Assembly: GCF_019285595.1 (NCBI RefSeq)
Contig: NZ_CP079094.1
Span: forward strand, 1,371,001 to 1,435,000
DNA from: Rickettsiella endosymbiont of Dermanyssus gallinae
GTDB taxonomy: Bacteria; Pseudomonadota; Gammaproteobacteria; Diplorickettsiales; Diplorickettsiaceae
DNA: 64,000 bases
Direction: 5' to 3'
In this document: positions 35,181 through 45,038 of the stretch, one piece after another
Layout: every line of letters begins with the position of its first letter
How positions within the stretch are numbered: position 1 is the stretch's first letter
Notes under the pieces: generated by a model
What the model saw: the letters and a program-made list of their open reading frames with translations, nothing else
Told to the model about the DNA's origin: nothing
The model's database searches: none
Program-made: the position numbers and the translations under genes

Positions 35181-35329
35181 TAATCTCATTTATGAGCAAT
35201 GCTCTCATCCGTGTTAAAAATAACTGTTGTTCTGCCGTAACCACAAGATCCAGAGAGCGAGAGAGAGACATAATATTAACCACGCTGTATTAGCCATCTA
35301 TTTACTGTTTTCAGACCTAAGGAGCCTCC

Positions 35330-38185
35330 ATGAGCGGACTTTCATCCGAACAAACGACGTCTTCCCTTTTGCTTAATGCAAATGAGCCAATCACATCCTA
35401 TATTGAGGAAAAATCGGCCACTATCGGTACAAACCTATTACAAGTTATCAAACGTAATGGAAAACTGGTTAGTTATGATCCTAATAAAATCAGAGTTGCC
35501 ATCACCAAAGCATTTCTTGCGGTAGAAGGTGGACAAGCCGCTGCATCAAGCCGGATTCATGAGCGCGTCACGCAACTTACCGAGCAAATCACGCACATAC
35601 TACAAGAACGATTACCACAAGGCGGCACACTGCCTATTGAAACCATACAAGATCAAGTAGAACTGGTTTTAATGCGCGCCGAAGCACATCAAGTCGCTAG
35701 AGCTTACGTGCTCTATCGTGAAGAGCGACGAAAAATGCGCGACCAAACCGCTTCTCAGCCTGGCATTCAATTACAAATTACATTAAGCGATGGAAGCCAA
35801 CGTCCCTTAAACATGGAGCAGCTTAGCAAGCTCATTATAGAAACGTGTCATGACTTAACAGAAGTCAATCCAGGTCTGATTTTGCAAGAAACGTTGCGTA
35901 ATTTATACGATGGTATGCCTTTGGCTGATATTGATAAAGCCTTGATCATGAGCGCACGCTCCTTAGTAGAACAAGACCCCAACTATACCTATGCAACAGC
36001 GCGATTCTTACTAAGAACACTCTATGCGGAAGCCTTAAGTTTTCTGGGTATAGAACGAAAGATTGGTTCTGACACACTACACGACTTGTACCGGCATTAC
36101 TTTCAACATTATCTTGAACAAGGTATTGCACTTGAATTATTAGACCCAGAACTAAAAACCTTTGATATACAAAAATTGACAGCCGCACTACTTCCTCAAC
36201 GCGATCAACAATTTACCTATCTAGGCTTGCAAACTCTCTATGATCGTTACTTCCTACATGCCGATGAGGTTCGTTTTGAATTACCACAAGCGTTTTTTAT
36301 GCGTGTTGCCATGGGTTTGGCAATCAAAGAACCCAACAAAGAAGAACGTGCCATCGAATTTTACAAATTACTTTCTTCTTTCGATTATATGGCATCCACA
36401 CCGACATTATTCAATTCAGGCACCTTACGCCCACAACTCTCCAGTTGCTTTTTAACCACTGTCGCGGACGATCTGGACCAAATCTATAGTGCTATAAAAG
36501 ATAATGCCTTACTCTCAAAGTTTGCTGGTGGTTTAGGTAACGATTGGACCTCTGTCAGAGCAATGGGTGCACGCATCAAAGGCACCAATGGAAAATCCTT
36601 AGGCGTTGTACCTTTCTTAAATGTTGCGAATGCATCGGCTGTTGCCGTTAATCAAGGTGGAAAACGTAAAGGCGCCGTATGCGCTTATTTAGAAACCTGG
36701 CACTTAGATATAGAAGAATTTTTAGAGTTAAGAAAAAACACCGGTGACGATAGACGTCGCACACATGATATGAATACGGCCAATTGGGTACCTGACTTGT
36801 TCATGAAACGACTCATGCAAGGAAAAAACTGGACATTATTTTCACCCGATGAAACACCCGATCTACACGATGCTTATGGATTAGCCTTTGAAGAAAAATA
36901 TGTAGCCTATGAAGCCAAAGCAGCACGCGGTGAAATCAAAAACTTTAAAAAGTTACCCGCTATTAATTTATGGCGTAAGATGCTAAGCCTATTATTTGAA
37001 ACAGGTCATCCTTGGGTTACTTTCAAAGATCCTTGTAATCTACGTTCACCCCAACAACATGTGGGAACCATTCATAGTTCAAATTTATGTACTGAAATCA
37101 CACTCAATACATCCGTGGATGAAATTGCTGTCTGTAATTTGGGCAGTATTAATCTACCGCAACACCTTAACGAATCAGGTGAACTGGATCAAAGCAAATT
37201 ACGTGCAACGGTTCGCACTGCGATTCGTATGCTGGATAATGTCATCGACATCAATTATTACACGGCCCCCCAAGCGCGGCGTTCTAATTTAAAACATCGC
37301 CCTATTGGCTTAGGCCTCATGGGTTTTCAAGATGCACTTTATCAATTACGCGTACCTTATGCTTCAGAAAAGGCTATTGCATTCGCTGATCAGTCCATGG
37401 AAATGATCAGTTACTATGCGATTGAAGCGTCCAGTGATTTGGCAAAAGAACGCGGCAGCTATGAAAGTTTTCCCGGTTCACTTTGGAGCCAAGGTATTTT
37501 ACCCATAGACTCCATAGCACGCTTACAAGAAACCCGTGGCGAATGGCTCAATCAAAACCAAACCAGCACCTTAGATTGGGCACCTTTACGACAAAAAGTC
37601 ATGCAGAATGGCATGCGCAATTCAAATTGTATGGCGATTGCTCCAACAGCCACTATTTCGAACATCTGTGGCGTTTCTCAATCCATAGAACCGACTTACC
37701 AGAACATCTTCGTGAAATCGAATATGTCAGGTGAATTTACTGTCATTAATCCTTATTTAATTAAAGACTTAAAATCACTTGGGCTTTGGGATGCCGTCAT
37801 GCTCAATGACATCAAATACTACGATGGTAGCTTGCAAAAAATTGAGCGTATTCCTGAAACATTAAAACAACTTTATGCGACCGCATTCGAAGTACCCGTG
37901 CATTGGTTAGTTGAAGCAGGCTCTAGACGACAAAAATGGATAGATCAAAGTCAATCCTTAAATCTGTACATGGCCGAGCCTTCAGGGAAAAGATTAGATG
38001 AATTATATAAATTAATCTGGCTCAAAGGATTAAAAACCAGTTATTACTTACGCACATTAGGCGCGACCCATATGGAGAAAGCAACGCTAGAAAAAGGACA
38101 TTTAAATGCGGTGCAGTCATTCGCTGAACCTACCTCTGGGCCTAGCTGCTCGATACTCGATCCGGACTGCGAATCATGTCAATAA
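35330..38185 (+). CDS. nrdA: Ribonucleoside-diphosphate reductase alpha subunit, class Ia (NrdA)
   Basis: NrdA reduces ribonucleoside diphosphates to deoxy forms with the radical from NrdB. The 951-residue protein carries an N-terminal ATP-cone (VIKRNGKLVSYDPNKIRVAI, residues ~40-140) and a second cone-like domain after it, typical of long NrdA proteins of Pseudomonas/Legionella type. The catalytic part has NSGTLRPQLSSCFL, LCTEITLNTS and ATISNICGVSQSIEPTYQN; it ends in the redox-active CESCQ tail. A strong AAGGAG precedes the ATG. Repression by dATP-loaded NrdR is expected from the upstream boxes. Confidence 0.97.
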   Translation: MSGLSSEQTTSSLLLNANEPITSYIEEKSATIGTNLLQVIKRNGKLVSYDPNKIRVAITKAFLAVEGGQAAASSRIHERVTQLTEQITHILQERLPQGGTLPIETIQDQVELVLMRAEAHQVARAYVLYREERRKMRDQTASQPGIQLQITLSDGSQRPLNMEQLSKLIIETCHDLTEVNPGLILQETLRNLYDGMPLADIDKALIMSARSLVEQDPNYTYATARFLLRTLYAEALSFLGIERKIGSDTLHDLYRHYFQHYLEQGIALELLDPELKTFDIQKLTAALLPQRDQQFTYLGLQTLYDRYFLHADEVRFELPQAFFMRVAMGLAIKEPNKEERAIEFYKLLSSFDYMASTPTLFNSGTLRPQLSSCFLTTVADDLDQIYSAIKDNALLSKFAGGLGNDWTSVRAMGARIKGTNGKSLGVVPFLNVANASAVAVNQGGKRKGAVCAYLETWHLDIEEFLELRKNTGDDRRRTHDMNTANWVPDLFMKRLMQGKNWTLFSPDETPDLHDAYGLAFEEKYVAYEAKAARGEIKNFKKLPAINLWRKMLSLLFETGHPWVTFKDPCNLRSPQQHVGTIHSSNLCTEITLNTSVDEIAVCNLGSINLPQHLNESGELDQSKLRATVRTAIRMLDNVIDINYYTAPQARRSNLKHRPIGLGLMGFQDALYQLRVPYASEKAIAFADQSMEMISYYAIEASSDLAKERGSYESFPGSLWSQGILPIDSIARLQETRGEWLNQNQTSTLDWAPLRQKVMQNGMRNSNCMAIAPTATISNICGVSQSIEPTYQNIFVKSNMSGEFTVINPYLIKDLKSLGLWDAVMLNDIKYYDGSLQKIERIPETLKQLYATAFEVPVHWLVEAGSRRQKWIDQSQSLNLYMAEPSGKRLDELYKLIWLKGLKTSYYLRTLGATHMEKATLEKGHLNAVQSFAEPTSGPSCSILDPDCESCQ

Positions 38186-38228
38186 TTATTATAAACAACT
38201 CAGCTTTTTTAATTTTGGAGAATTGTGA

Positions 38229-39323
38229 ATGACGAACCCTATACTTTCAACGACCAGTGAAACGGCTGGTTTCACTGGTTTAGAAACCATTGAAATGGGC
38301 GCCGCACGCATACAAGTTGATGATAAAAAAATCATCAACTGTCGTGCCGATCTTAATCAACTTGTTCCCTTTAAATATAAATGGGCTTGGGAAAAATATT
38401 TAGCCGCCTGTGCTAATCACTGGATGCCACAAGAAATTAATATGTCGGCAGATATTGCTTTATGGCGCGATCCCAATGGCCTAACAGAAGATGAACGGAT
38501 GATCATTGAACGAAGCCTAGGTTTTTTTTCAACTGCTGATTCTTTAGTTGCCAATAATCTTGTCTTAGCGGTTTATCGCCACATTACTAACCCAGAGTGT
38601 CGCCAATATTTACTGCGTCAGGCCTTTGAAGAAGCCCTACATACACATGCTTATCAGTATGTGATTGAAAGCTTAGGCATGGATGAAGCACGCCTCTTTA
38701 ATATGTATCGCGAACTACCCACCGTTGCCAAAAAAGCAGAATGGGCATTACCATTTACACAAAGTTTAGGCGATTCACATTTCCGCACCGGCACACCTGA
38801 AAATGATCAGCGTCTACTGCGTGATCTGATTGCTTTTTATGTTGTCTTTGAAGGCATCTTTTTCTACGTCGGTTTCTCACAAATCCTGAGCATGGGACGG
38901 CGCAATAAAATGACGGGTACAGCGGAGCAATTCCAATACATTTTACGCGATGAATCCATGCATCTTAATTTTGGTATCGACGTCATTAACCAAATTAAAC
39001 TGGAAAACCCACATCTATGGACTAGTGAATTTAAACAGTATGTTATTAATCTGGTTAAAGAAGGTGTAGAACTAGAATACCAATATGCCTTAGATACCAT
39101 GCCGCGCGGCATTCTTGGATTAAACGCCAACATGATGTGGGATTATTTACGGTTTATCGGTAATCGACGCTTAGCGCAGATTGGCTTACCTGAACAATAC
39201 CCTGGCATCACTAATCCGTTACCATGGATGAGCGAAATTATCGATCTTAAAAAAGAAAAGAATTTCTTTGAAACACGTGTCACCGAATACCAAACCGGTG
39301 GAAGTTTAAATTGGGAAGATTGA
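38229..39323 (+). CDS. nrdB: Ribonucleoside-diphosphate reductase beta subunit (NrdB)
   Basis: NrdB houses the diiron-tyrosyl radical. Ligand motifs are kept: [13 protein letters not shown], with Glu, His and the radical Tyr in the E-x2-H-x3-Y arrangement, and [12 protein letters not shown] with the second Glu/His set. The 364-residue length is normal. It follows nrdA by 43 bases with a TTGGAG site and is surely in the same operon. Confidence 0.97.
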   Translation: MTNPILSTTSETAGFTGLETIEMGAARIQVDDKKIINCRADLNQLVPFKYKWAWEKYLAACANHWMPQEINMSADIALWRDPNGLTEDERMIIERSLGFFSTADSLVANNLVLAVYRHITNPECRQYLLRQAFEEALHTHAYQYVIESLGMDEARLFNMYRELPTVAKKAEWALPFTQSLGDSHFRTGTPENDQRLLRDLIAFYVVFEGIFFYVGFSQILSMGRRNKMTGTAEQFQYILRDESMHLNFGIDVINQIKLENPHLWTSEFKQYVINLVKEGVELEYQYALDTMPRGILGLNANMMWDYLRFIGNRRLAQIGLPEQYPGITNPLPWMSEIIDLKKEKNFFETRVTEYQTGGSLNWED

Positions 39324-39375
39324 TAGATCACGCTCGATGAAAAACATGAAAAACATGGAAAACATATGCGCAGTC

Positions 39376-39622
39376 CAAGTGAGTCGCTATGCTCCCGAAG
39401 AATTTCGGCCATGGTGTCCCCGAAATTCGTTCGCATGACGCGACTGAAATTAGGCCGCGATACGTCCTGCGTCCGGCACGCACTCACTCCTTCGGAGTTC
39501 ATGCCCGTGCCTCGCACAAATGACTTTACGGCGTGATGCGTTTCCTGCTTCGCCCGTCAACGCACGCCTATCGCGGGCTCTTCGACTTCGCATTGCTTTC
39601 ACAATGCTTTCCTGTCTCATCG
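39376..39622. repeat. GC-rich 247-bp repeat (family 2), copy 3
   Basis: Same 247 bp as the copies at 13287 and 26241 with two substitutions (CCATGGTG for CCATCGTG; CCTCGCAC for CCTCCCAC). It lies 53 bases after the nrdB stop, in the 375-base gap before the convergent metal transporter genes. The predicted short frames on both strands (for example 39520 onwards) are the same repeat-borne frames found at the other copies. Confidence 0.92.
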
Positions 39623-39663
39623 GAAGAAAACGCCAATCGACCTGCTTTTGGGCGCTAATACAC

Positions 39664-39699
39664 AAAAGGGTAAAAGTTTTTATAACTTTCCCCTTTTTT
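39664..39699 (+). terminator. Probable terminator between nrdB and the convergent metal ABC operon
   Basis: AAAAGGGTAAAAGTT pairs imperfectly with AACTTTCCCCTTTT around a short AT loop, with T-runs following on the plus strand and a shorter T4 run on the minus strand. It may terminate both converging transcripts. Confidence 0.5.
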
Positions 39700-40517
39700 C
39701 AACTTTTTTTTATAACACTTAAAAAATAAATAACCGCTGTTAACATACTAATCCAAAAAGGGATCGGCCAATCGCTTATAAAAGCTAAAATAATACCCAC
39801 CCACACACTTAAAACACCTAAAAAAACGGTTAACAACAATCCACTAACAAACCCACGTGCCCAATTTAAAGCGGCAGCCGCAGGACCTATCAATAAAGTA
39901 AATACTAATAGTATCCCCACCACTTGACTTGTTATCGTCACAGCGATGGCCGCAATGATCATAAACAAAATAGAAATACATGACAGCGACACGCCTTTTG
40001 CTTCGGCTAACTCAGGTTCCAAACTTGAAAATAACAAGGGTCTTGCCATCACACTCAACGCGATCAAACTCACTACACAACAACCGCCCATTATTTTTAT
40101 TAAATGTGCTGAAACACCCAATAAATTTCCAAATAAAATCGTCATCGCCTGCGCGGCATAATTCATATAGAAGTGTAAAAATAAAACACCTAATCCTAAT
40201 GCAAACGCTAAAACAATACCGATAGCGACATCACTTTTACTAATCCGGTGACCTAGACCGCTCATCCCTACCGCTGCTAATACCGTTAATAACAATTGTC
40301 CTGTTAGCGGACTTAAGCCCAGCAACCCAGCACCGGTTGCACCCGCAAAACCAATGTGTCCTAAGGCGTGACCAGCAAAGGCAAGCCGGCGGATTACCAT
40401 AAAATAACCCACCACACCGGCAAGAATAGCGGCTACCGTACCCGCTACCAGTGCATTACGTAGGAAATCATATTCAAACAGAGAAATGATCAAGATCGGG
40501 CCTGCAGTGACTGCCAT
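39699..40517 (-). CDS. Metal ABC transporter permease (ZnuB/MntB family)
   Basis: An ABC-3 family inner-membrane permease of 272 residues with about eight hydrophobic segments. The N-terminus FEYDFLRNALVAGTVAAILAG, RRLAFAGHALGHIGFAGA and GLGVLFLHF are typical. It moves a divalent metal, zinc or manganese, delivered by the binding protein at 41267. Its 5' end overlaps the ATPase gene by 44 bases, suggesting tight translational coupling. Confidence 0.92.
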   Translation of the reverse strand: MAVTAGPILIISLFEYDFLRNALVAGTVAAILAGVVGYFMVIRRLAFAGHALGHIGFAGATGAGLLGLSPLTGQLLLTVLAAVGMSGLGHRISKSDVAIGIVLAFALGLGVLFLHFYMNYAAQAMTILFGNLLGVSAHLIKIMGGCCVVSLIALSVMARPLLFSSLEPELAEAKGVSLSCISILFMIIAAIAVTITSQVVGILLVFTLLIGPAAAALNWARGFVSGLLLTVFLGVLSVWVGIILAFISDWPIPFWISMLTAVIYFLSVIKKS

Positions 40518-41286
40518 GATGGTATCCTGTATCTTTATTTATCACAAAAAGTTGTTGTTCATAGCGAATAACATGAATTTCTTTATCGTAAAGTTCGCTT
40601 AGTTTTTCGCTAGTTATAATTTCATCCACTAAACCAATAGCCGCTTTCCCTCTGGCTAAATAAAGCACTCTATCAACACAGTTTAAGAGCGGATTAATAT
40701 CGTGTGAGGTAAATAATACGGTGATACCCAATTCCACACGAATGCTATTAATTAAGGCCACTAAATTTTCTTGATAATAGGGATCAAGATTCATTAAGGG
40801 CTCATCGAGTAGTAAAATTTTAGGCTTATTCAGCAATGCCTGTGCTAATAATAATCGTTGACGTTCCCCACCCGATAAAAGCGCATACGATCGATGCATG
40901 AGTTGTTCTGCTTTCACCAAATGAACAACACGAGATAACTCTTGTTTTTGTTGTTTACTTAAAATCGGCAATCCCCATTTAAATCCATTCAAATTAGCCG
41001 TTAACCATGTCTTCGCGCTCAAAGAACGATTAACCAAATTCTGTCTTACTTGCGGCATATAGCCAATCAATGCAGAACCCTTCTGAACAGGTTGCTGAAA
41101 AATAGATATCTGCCCTTGCTTGATAGGCACTAACCCTAAGATTGAACGTAACAAGGTACTCTTCCCTGCCCCATTTGCTCCCAAAATAGCAATAAATTCA
41201 CCCTGCTTAATCGTTGCGGTGAAATCACTAAAAATAGAACGCTTCCCATAGGCAAGGCCCAGTTGTTTAAATGCTAGCGTGTTCAT
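40474..41286 (-). CDS. Metal ABC transporter ATP-binding protein (ZnuC family)
   Basis: The 270-residue ATPase has Walker [12 protein letters not shown], signature LSGGERQRLLLAQALL, Walker B ILLLDEPLMNLD and the switch His in LFTSHDINP. C-terminal ~25 residues overlap the permease start. It overlaps the binding-protein gene by 20 bases, so all three are one operon in the order binding protein, ATPase, permease. Confidence 0.93.
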   Translation of the reverse strand: MNTLAFKQLGLAYGKRSIFSDFTATIKQGEFIAILGANGAGKSTLLRSILGLVPIKQGQISIFQQPVQKGSALIGYMPQVRQNLVNRSLSAKTWLTANLNGFKWGLPILSKQQKQELSRVVHLVKAEQLMHRSYALLSGGERQRLLLAQALLNKPKILLLDEPLMNLDPYYQENLVALINSIRVELGITVLFTSHDINPLLNCVDRVLYLARGKAAIGLVDEIITSEKLSELYDKEIHVIRYEQQLFVINKDTGYHHGSHCRPDLDHFSV

Positions 41287-42142
41287 GCAGCGCCTTAGCC
41301 AATTGATTTAATTGATCCGACATCCACCCACTATACGTGGTATTTGCCGGTTGTGTCTCGGTTATACCGATGACTGGAATAGCATTCCGCTTAGCCACCT
41401 TTAATAACTGTTGAATTAAAGGACTGCTTACTTGCTTATTATAAAATAAAACCTTAACGCTACGAGTTTGTAAGGCATGTTGAAATTCCAGTACTTGTTG
41501 CGGACTCGGATCAACACCATTCATCATACTAATTTGAAAGGGCATTCCTTGCATGTCAAAACCTAAGGCGTTTGCCATATAAGCAAACACCGGCTCTGTT
41601 GCTATCACTCTAACATGTTGCGACTGCGGTTTTAGTTGCTGAATTAAGTCACTTAATCGTTGATAACGTTTAATAAACGCTTGGTAATTTGTTTGATAAA
41701 CCGCTTGATGTACCGGATCTTTTTGAGTTAAAAAATTAACTAATGTTTTTGCATATATTGGCATGGTCATCGGATCGTACCAAATGTGCGGGTTATCTCC
41801 TTCCTTTTTATTCACTAATTGTGCTACACACATTTTAGCCTGCGTTGAAACAGCTGTAACACTTAACAAGCCCTCCATCCAAGCATCATAACCTAAGCCA
41901 TTGAAGACAACGAGATCGGCCTGACTCAGACTTTTAGCGATACGAGGCGTCACATTAAATAAATGTGGATCTTGATCCGGCTGGCTCATGATACTTTCTA
42001 CAGAAGCATAGGATCCACCTATCTCTTTAGCGACTGAAGCATAAAAATTTTCTGCTGCAACAATATGGATAGGCGCTGCGATACTGCTTTGATAGAAAAA
42101 AACGCCTACCAAAAAAAATAGGATTGAATGAAATTTAAACAT
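41267..42142 (-). CDS. Metal ABC transporter substrate-binding protein (ZnuA/TroA family)
   Basis: A periplasmic cluster-A-I binding protein of 291 residues with an N-terminal signal peptide (to about SIAAP). Possible metal ligands are the His in DQDPHLFNVTP, the His in DNPHIWYDP and the Glu in ATEPVFAYMANALGF, where zinc proteins normally have a third His; a second Glu lies in GITETQP. The His-rich loop of ZnuA is absent. The ligand set thus leans to manganese or a mixed specificity, while a Zur-like operator lies upstream; specificity stays open. Confidence 0.88.
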   Translation of the reverse strand: MFKFHSILFFLVGVFFYQSSIAAPIHIVAAENFYASVAKEIGGSYASVESIMSQPDQDPHLFNVTPRIAKSLSQADLVVFNGLGYDAWMEGLLSVTAVSTQAKMCVAQLVNKKEGDNPHIWYDPMTMPIYAKTLVNFLTQKDPVHQAVYQTNYQAFIKRYQRLSDLIQQLKPQSQHVRVIATEPVFAYMANALGFDMQGMPFQISMMNGVDPSPQQVLEFQHALQTRSVKVLFYNKQVSSPLIQQLLKVAKRNAIPVIGITETQPANTTYSGWMSDQLNQLAKALHEHASI

Positions 42143-42238
42143 TACTAGCCTTTTTATTAAAAACCGGGGTGTACCCGAGTAACAAGACCCTTGAGCAAAT
42201 AGATCTCACTATACGGTTATGCAGAACTCTAGCGAATC

Positions 42239-42251
42239 GTTATACTATACC
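42239..42251. promoter_or_regulatory. Zur-like palindrome between the metal ABC operon and parA
   Basis: GTTATACTATACC fits the core of the gammaproteobacterial Zur box GTTATANTATAAC at 12 of 13 positions. It lies 97 bases before the binding-protein gene on the minus strand and 31 bases before parA on the plus strand, where the same bases could be a -10 hexamer (TATACT). Confidence 0.4.
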
Positions 42252-42281
42252 AAACATGTCAAGACTGAGTGATGAGGCTCT

Positions 42282-43148
42282 ATGGGCAAAATTATTGCTA
42301 TTGTGAATCAAAAAGGCGGCGTAGGTAAAACTACGAGCTGCATTAACCTGGCCGCGTCCCTGGCCTTACTAAAACAAAAAACCCTGTTAATCGATTTGGA
42401 TCCACAAGCCAATGCAACGACCGGCAGTCTTTTTCAAAAAGAAGCAACCAGCGCTAACATTGCACAGGTACTTCTGGGTGAAACCCCCGTCGAAGAGAGT
42501 CTGATAAAAACACCGGCGCACTACACACTCATTCCCGGCTCAGGCGATCTCACACAGACTGAAATTCAGTTATTACAAAAAGAGCAACGCGAATATACAC
42601 TTAAAAAAGTACTCGCCCCTTTAATCGAATCCTACGATTATATTCTCTTAGATTGCCCGCCTTCATTAAATATATTAACCGTCAATGCTTTAGTTGCCGC
42701 TGATTCTGTGATCATCCCTGTACAGTGTGAATATTTTGCATTGGAAGGCCTCAGCAACTTAATGAATACGCTACAAAGTATACGCACAACCGTCAACCCA
42801 GCTTTGCAAATTCATGGCATATTACGCACCTTATTCGATAGCCGTAATAGCTTAGCCAAACAAGTGGCTGAAGAATTATTCACACACTTTAAAGATAAAC
42901 TGTATACAACGACTATTCCACGTAATATCCGCTTGGCTGAAGCCCCTAGCCATAGTCAACCGGCTTTGCTCTACGATCCCCAATCCAGCGGCAGCCAAGC
43001 CTACATCAGTTTAGCCAAAGAAATCTTAGTCCGCGATGGACAGGATGCAGGTGCTTTCGTAGAATCAGCGCCTTTAGCAACGCCGAATATACTATTAAAA
43101 AAACGTTCCAAGCATGAAAAACCTCCGTCTGTTGAACAGGTAGTATGA
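42282..43148 (+). CDS. parA: Chromosome partitioning ATPase ParA (Soj)
   Basis: A Walker-type ATPase that forms dynamic gradients and, with ParB on parS sites, segregates origins. The 288 residues show deviant Walker A KGGVGKTT, LIDLDPQANATTG and LLDCPPSLNILTVNAL. The parB gene overlaps by four bases. No parS-like TGTTTCACGTGAAACA was seen in the window, and the usual neighbours rsmG/mnmG are not here. Confidence 0.95.
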   Translation: MGKIIAIVNQKGGVGKTTSCINLAASLALLKQKTLLIDLDPQANATTGSLFQKEATSANIAQVLLGETPVEESLIKTPAHYTLIPGSGDLTQTEIQLLQKEQREYTLKKVLAPLIESYDYILLDCPPSLNILTVNALVAADSVIIPVQCEYFALEGLSNLMNTLQSIRTTVNPALQIHGILRTLFDSRNSLAKQVAEELFTHFKDKLYTTTIPRNIRLAEAPSHSQPALLYDPQSSGSQAYISLAKEILVRDGQDAGAFVESAPLATPNILLKKRSKHEKPPSVEQVV

Positions 43149-44011
43149 TGAAAAAATCACGTTTAGGCCGAAATCTGGGCATGCTATTAAGCGGTCAGCC
43201 CTTTGACGATTTAGTGCAAACCAGCACCCTGGCAAAAGAAGAATTACGTTACTTACCTATAGAAAAGTTGCAAGCGGGACGTTATCAACCGCGACGCGAA
43301 TTTAAAAAAGAGGCATTGGAAGAACTTTCTAATTCGATTCGTATGCAAGGCATTATTAATCCGATCGTCATACGTGCTATTGAAAAAAATCGTTATGAAA
43401 TTATCGCGGGCGAACGTCGTTGGCGTGCCGCGCAACTCGCACAACTCACTGAAGTACCGGTTTTAATTAAAACTATTTCTGATGAAACAGCGCTAGCCAT
43501 CTCTTTAATCGAAAATATTCAGCGCCAAGATTTAAACCCATTAGAAGAAGCGGAAGGCATACAACGGCTGATTAGCGAATTCAGCATGACACACCAGCAG
43601 ATTGCGGAAACACTTGGCCGTTCGCGTACTGCAGTCACTAATTTACTACGCTTATTAAGTTTAGCACCACCAGTTAAACTATTACTACAACAAGGCCAAC
43701 TCGAAATGGGCCATGCCCGCGCCTTGTTAAGTTTAGATCCGGCACTGCAAATTCAAGCGGCTGAAAAAGTAGTCAAAAATAAACTCTCTGTTCGCGAAAC
43801 AGAACGCTTAGTACAAAACGGGACGTTCCTTGAACAAACGCATGCCATCCCAGTCAAGGTAAATGCCGATGTAGCGCTATTAGAACGCAATCTATCCGAT
43901 AAATTAGGTGCGAAAGTACTCTTTAAACAAGGTTTACAAGGTAAAGGACAACTGGTTATTCACTATAATAGCTTAGAAGAGTTGGATGGAATCCTCGCCC
44001 ATATCAATTAA
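43145..44011 (+). CDS. parB: Chromosome partitioning protein ParB (Spo0J)
   Basis: ParB binds parS and, as a CTP-dependent clamp, loads SMC. The 288-residue protein has the CTP-binding motifs LQAGRYQPRREF and AGERRWRAAQLA, ENIQRQDLNPLEEA, the helix-turn-helix around SMTHQQIAETLGRSRTAVTNLLRL, and a C-terminal dimerisation domain. Either of two tandem ATGs (43145, 43148) could start it. The glycosyltransferase gene begins two bases after the stop, so all three genes are likely transcribed together. Confidence 0.95.
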   Translation: MMKKSRLGRNLGMLLSGQPFDDLVQTSTLAKEELRYLPIEKLQAGRYQPRREFKKEALEELSNSIRMQGIINPIVIRAIEKNRYEIIAGERRWRAAQLAQLTEVPVLIKTISDETALAISLIENIQRQDLNPLEEAEGIQRLISEFSMTHQQIAETLGRSRTAVTNLLRLLSLAPPVKLLLQQGQLEMGHARALLSLDPALQIQAAEKVVKNKLSVRETERLVQNGTFLEQTHAIPVKVNADVALLERNLSDKLGAKVLFKQGLQGKGQLVIHYNSLEELDGILAHIN

Positions 44012-44013
44012 TA

Positions 44014-44931
44014 ATGGTTCCTTTATTTTCTATCATACTCACCACTTATAACCGTAGTCAGCTCTTACCACGCGCTATACGCAGTGTACTACAACAAACC
44101 TTTAGCGATTTTGAGCTGATTATTATCGATGATCACTCAACGGATAACACACAATCCGTGGTAGCTGAATTCACCGACAACAGAATTACTTATATTCAAC
44201 AAGATCATAATCAGGGTGTTTCTACAGCAAGAAATACCGGTATAAAACAAGCTAAAGGCGAATATCTGTGTTTTTTAGACGATGATGATGAATATTTACC
44301 GGCGTTTTTACAAGAAATCTTTCAGTGTATAGAAAAGAAAAAAAAGCCCTTTATTGGCTTTATTCGTGTTGGAATCGCTAAGATATTTACATCCGATAAT
44401 CTAGAACACAAAAACGCAACCACAAAAACGCAGATATGGCATTTGGCTCAAGAAAAAAACTTATTATTCATTACCAAGATGGATTATGTTGGACTTGTCT
44501 ATCATCGTCTTTGCTTTAAACGTGCAGGCATCTTTAATCCCGAAATGATTTTTGCTGAAGATTTAGACGTGGTTCTACGTATGCTGGAAGCCAATATAAG
44601 CTATACCTCCATTCCAAAGGTCTTGCTTAATATGTATATCCATCAGCAATCCAGCTTAAGTCGTTCCATCTCTATCCCTACTATCATTAATGCGATGCAA
44701 TATTTCTTATATACGAATGATAAGTTCCTCAATCAACAGTTAGCACTCTGGCTGTACTACTACACCAGTCTTGCCGCGAATTACTATCGTATTGGGGAAA
44801 AGCGTTTGGCGAGAAAACTGGTTCGTAGTATCCTCAAAAAATGCTGGCACTATCCTAAAATATGGGATGTATTCCGTCGTTTTGAACTCAAACTATTAAA
44901 ATCTCGTTTAGTAAAATCATTTACTGCTTAA
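44014..44931 (+). CDS. Family 2 glycosyltransferase
   Basis: A cytoplasmic GT-A transferase of 305 residues: SIILTTYNRSQLLPRAIRSV at the N-terminus, IIDDHSTDNT, NQGVSTARNTG and the metal site FLDDDDEYLP. Sugar donor and acceptor are not predictable; such enzymes build lipopolysaccharide or capsule chains. No membrane segment is seen. It is directly behind parB. Confidence 0.88.
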   Translation: MVPLFSIILTTYNRSQLLPRAIRSVLQQTFSDFELIIIDDHSTDNTQSVVAEFTDNRITYIQQDHNQGVSTARNTGIKQAKGEYLCFLDDDDEYLPAFLQEIFQCIEKKKKPFIGFIRVGIAKIFTSDNLEHKNATTKTQIWHLAQEKNLLFITKMDYVGLVYHRLCFKRAGIFNPEMIFAEDLDVVLRMLEANISYTSIPKVLLNMYIHQQSSLSRSISIPTIINAMQYFLYTNDKFLNQQLALWLYYYTSLAANYYRIGEKRLARKLVRSILKKCWHYPKIWDVFRRFELKLLKSRLVKSFTA

Positions 44932-44999
44932 GCCACACTTACAGTATTACCACCCCATCACAAGCTATTTTAAGTATACTAACGTCGTCTTAATCGCGT

Positions 45000-45005
45000 T
45001 ATAAT
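45000..45005 (+). promoter_or_regulatory. Possible -10 box for the glycine cleavage operon
   Basis: TATAAT stands 34 bases before the gcvT ATG. No good -35 hexamer is visible at 16-18 bases upstream, and no glycine riboswitch-like structure was recognised in the 107-base gap. Confidence 0.35.
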
Positions 45006-45038
45006 CAGGACCAATGACATTAAAATAATGGAATTACC

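Noticed and set aside
13287-39622. CRISPR array made of the repeated sequences
   Set aside because: The repeats are 247 bp or ~123 bp long, lie kilobases apart and have no regular spacers or cas genes.
42143-44013. parS site in or near parAB
   Set aside because: No sequence close to TGTTTCACGTGAAACA was found on either strand in this region.
44932-45038. Glycine riboswitch before gcvT
   Set aside because: The gap is only 107 bases and lacks recognisable tandem aptamer structure.
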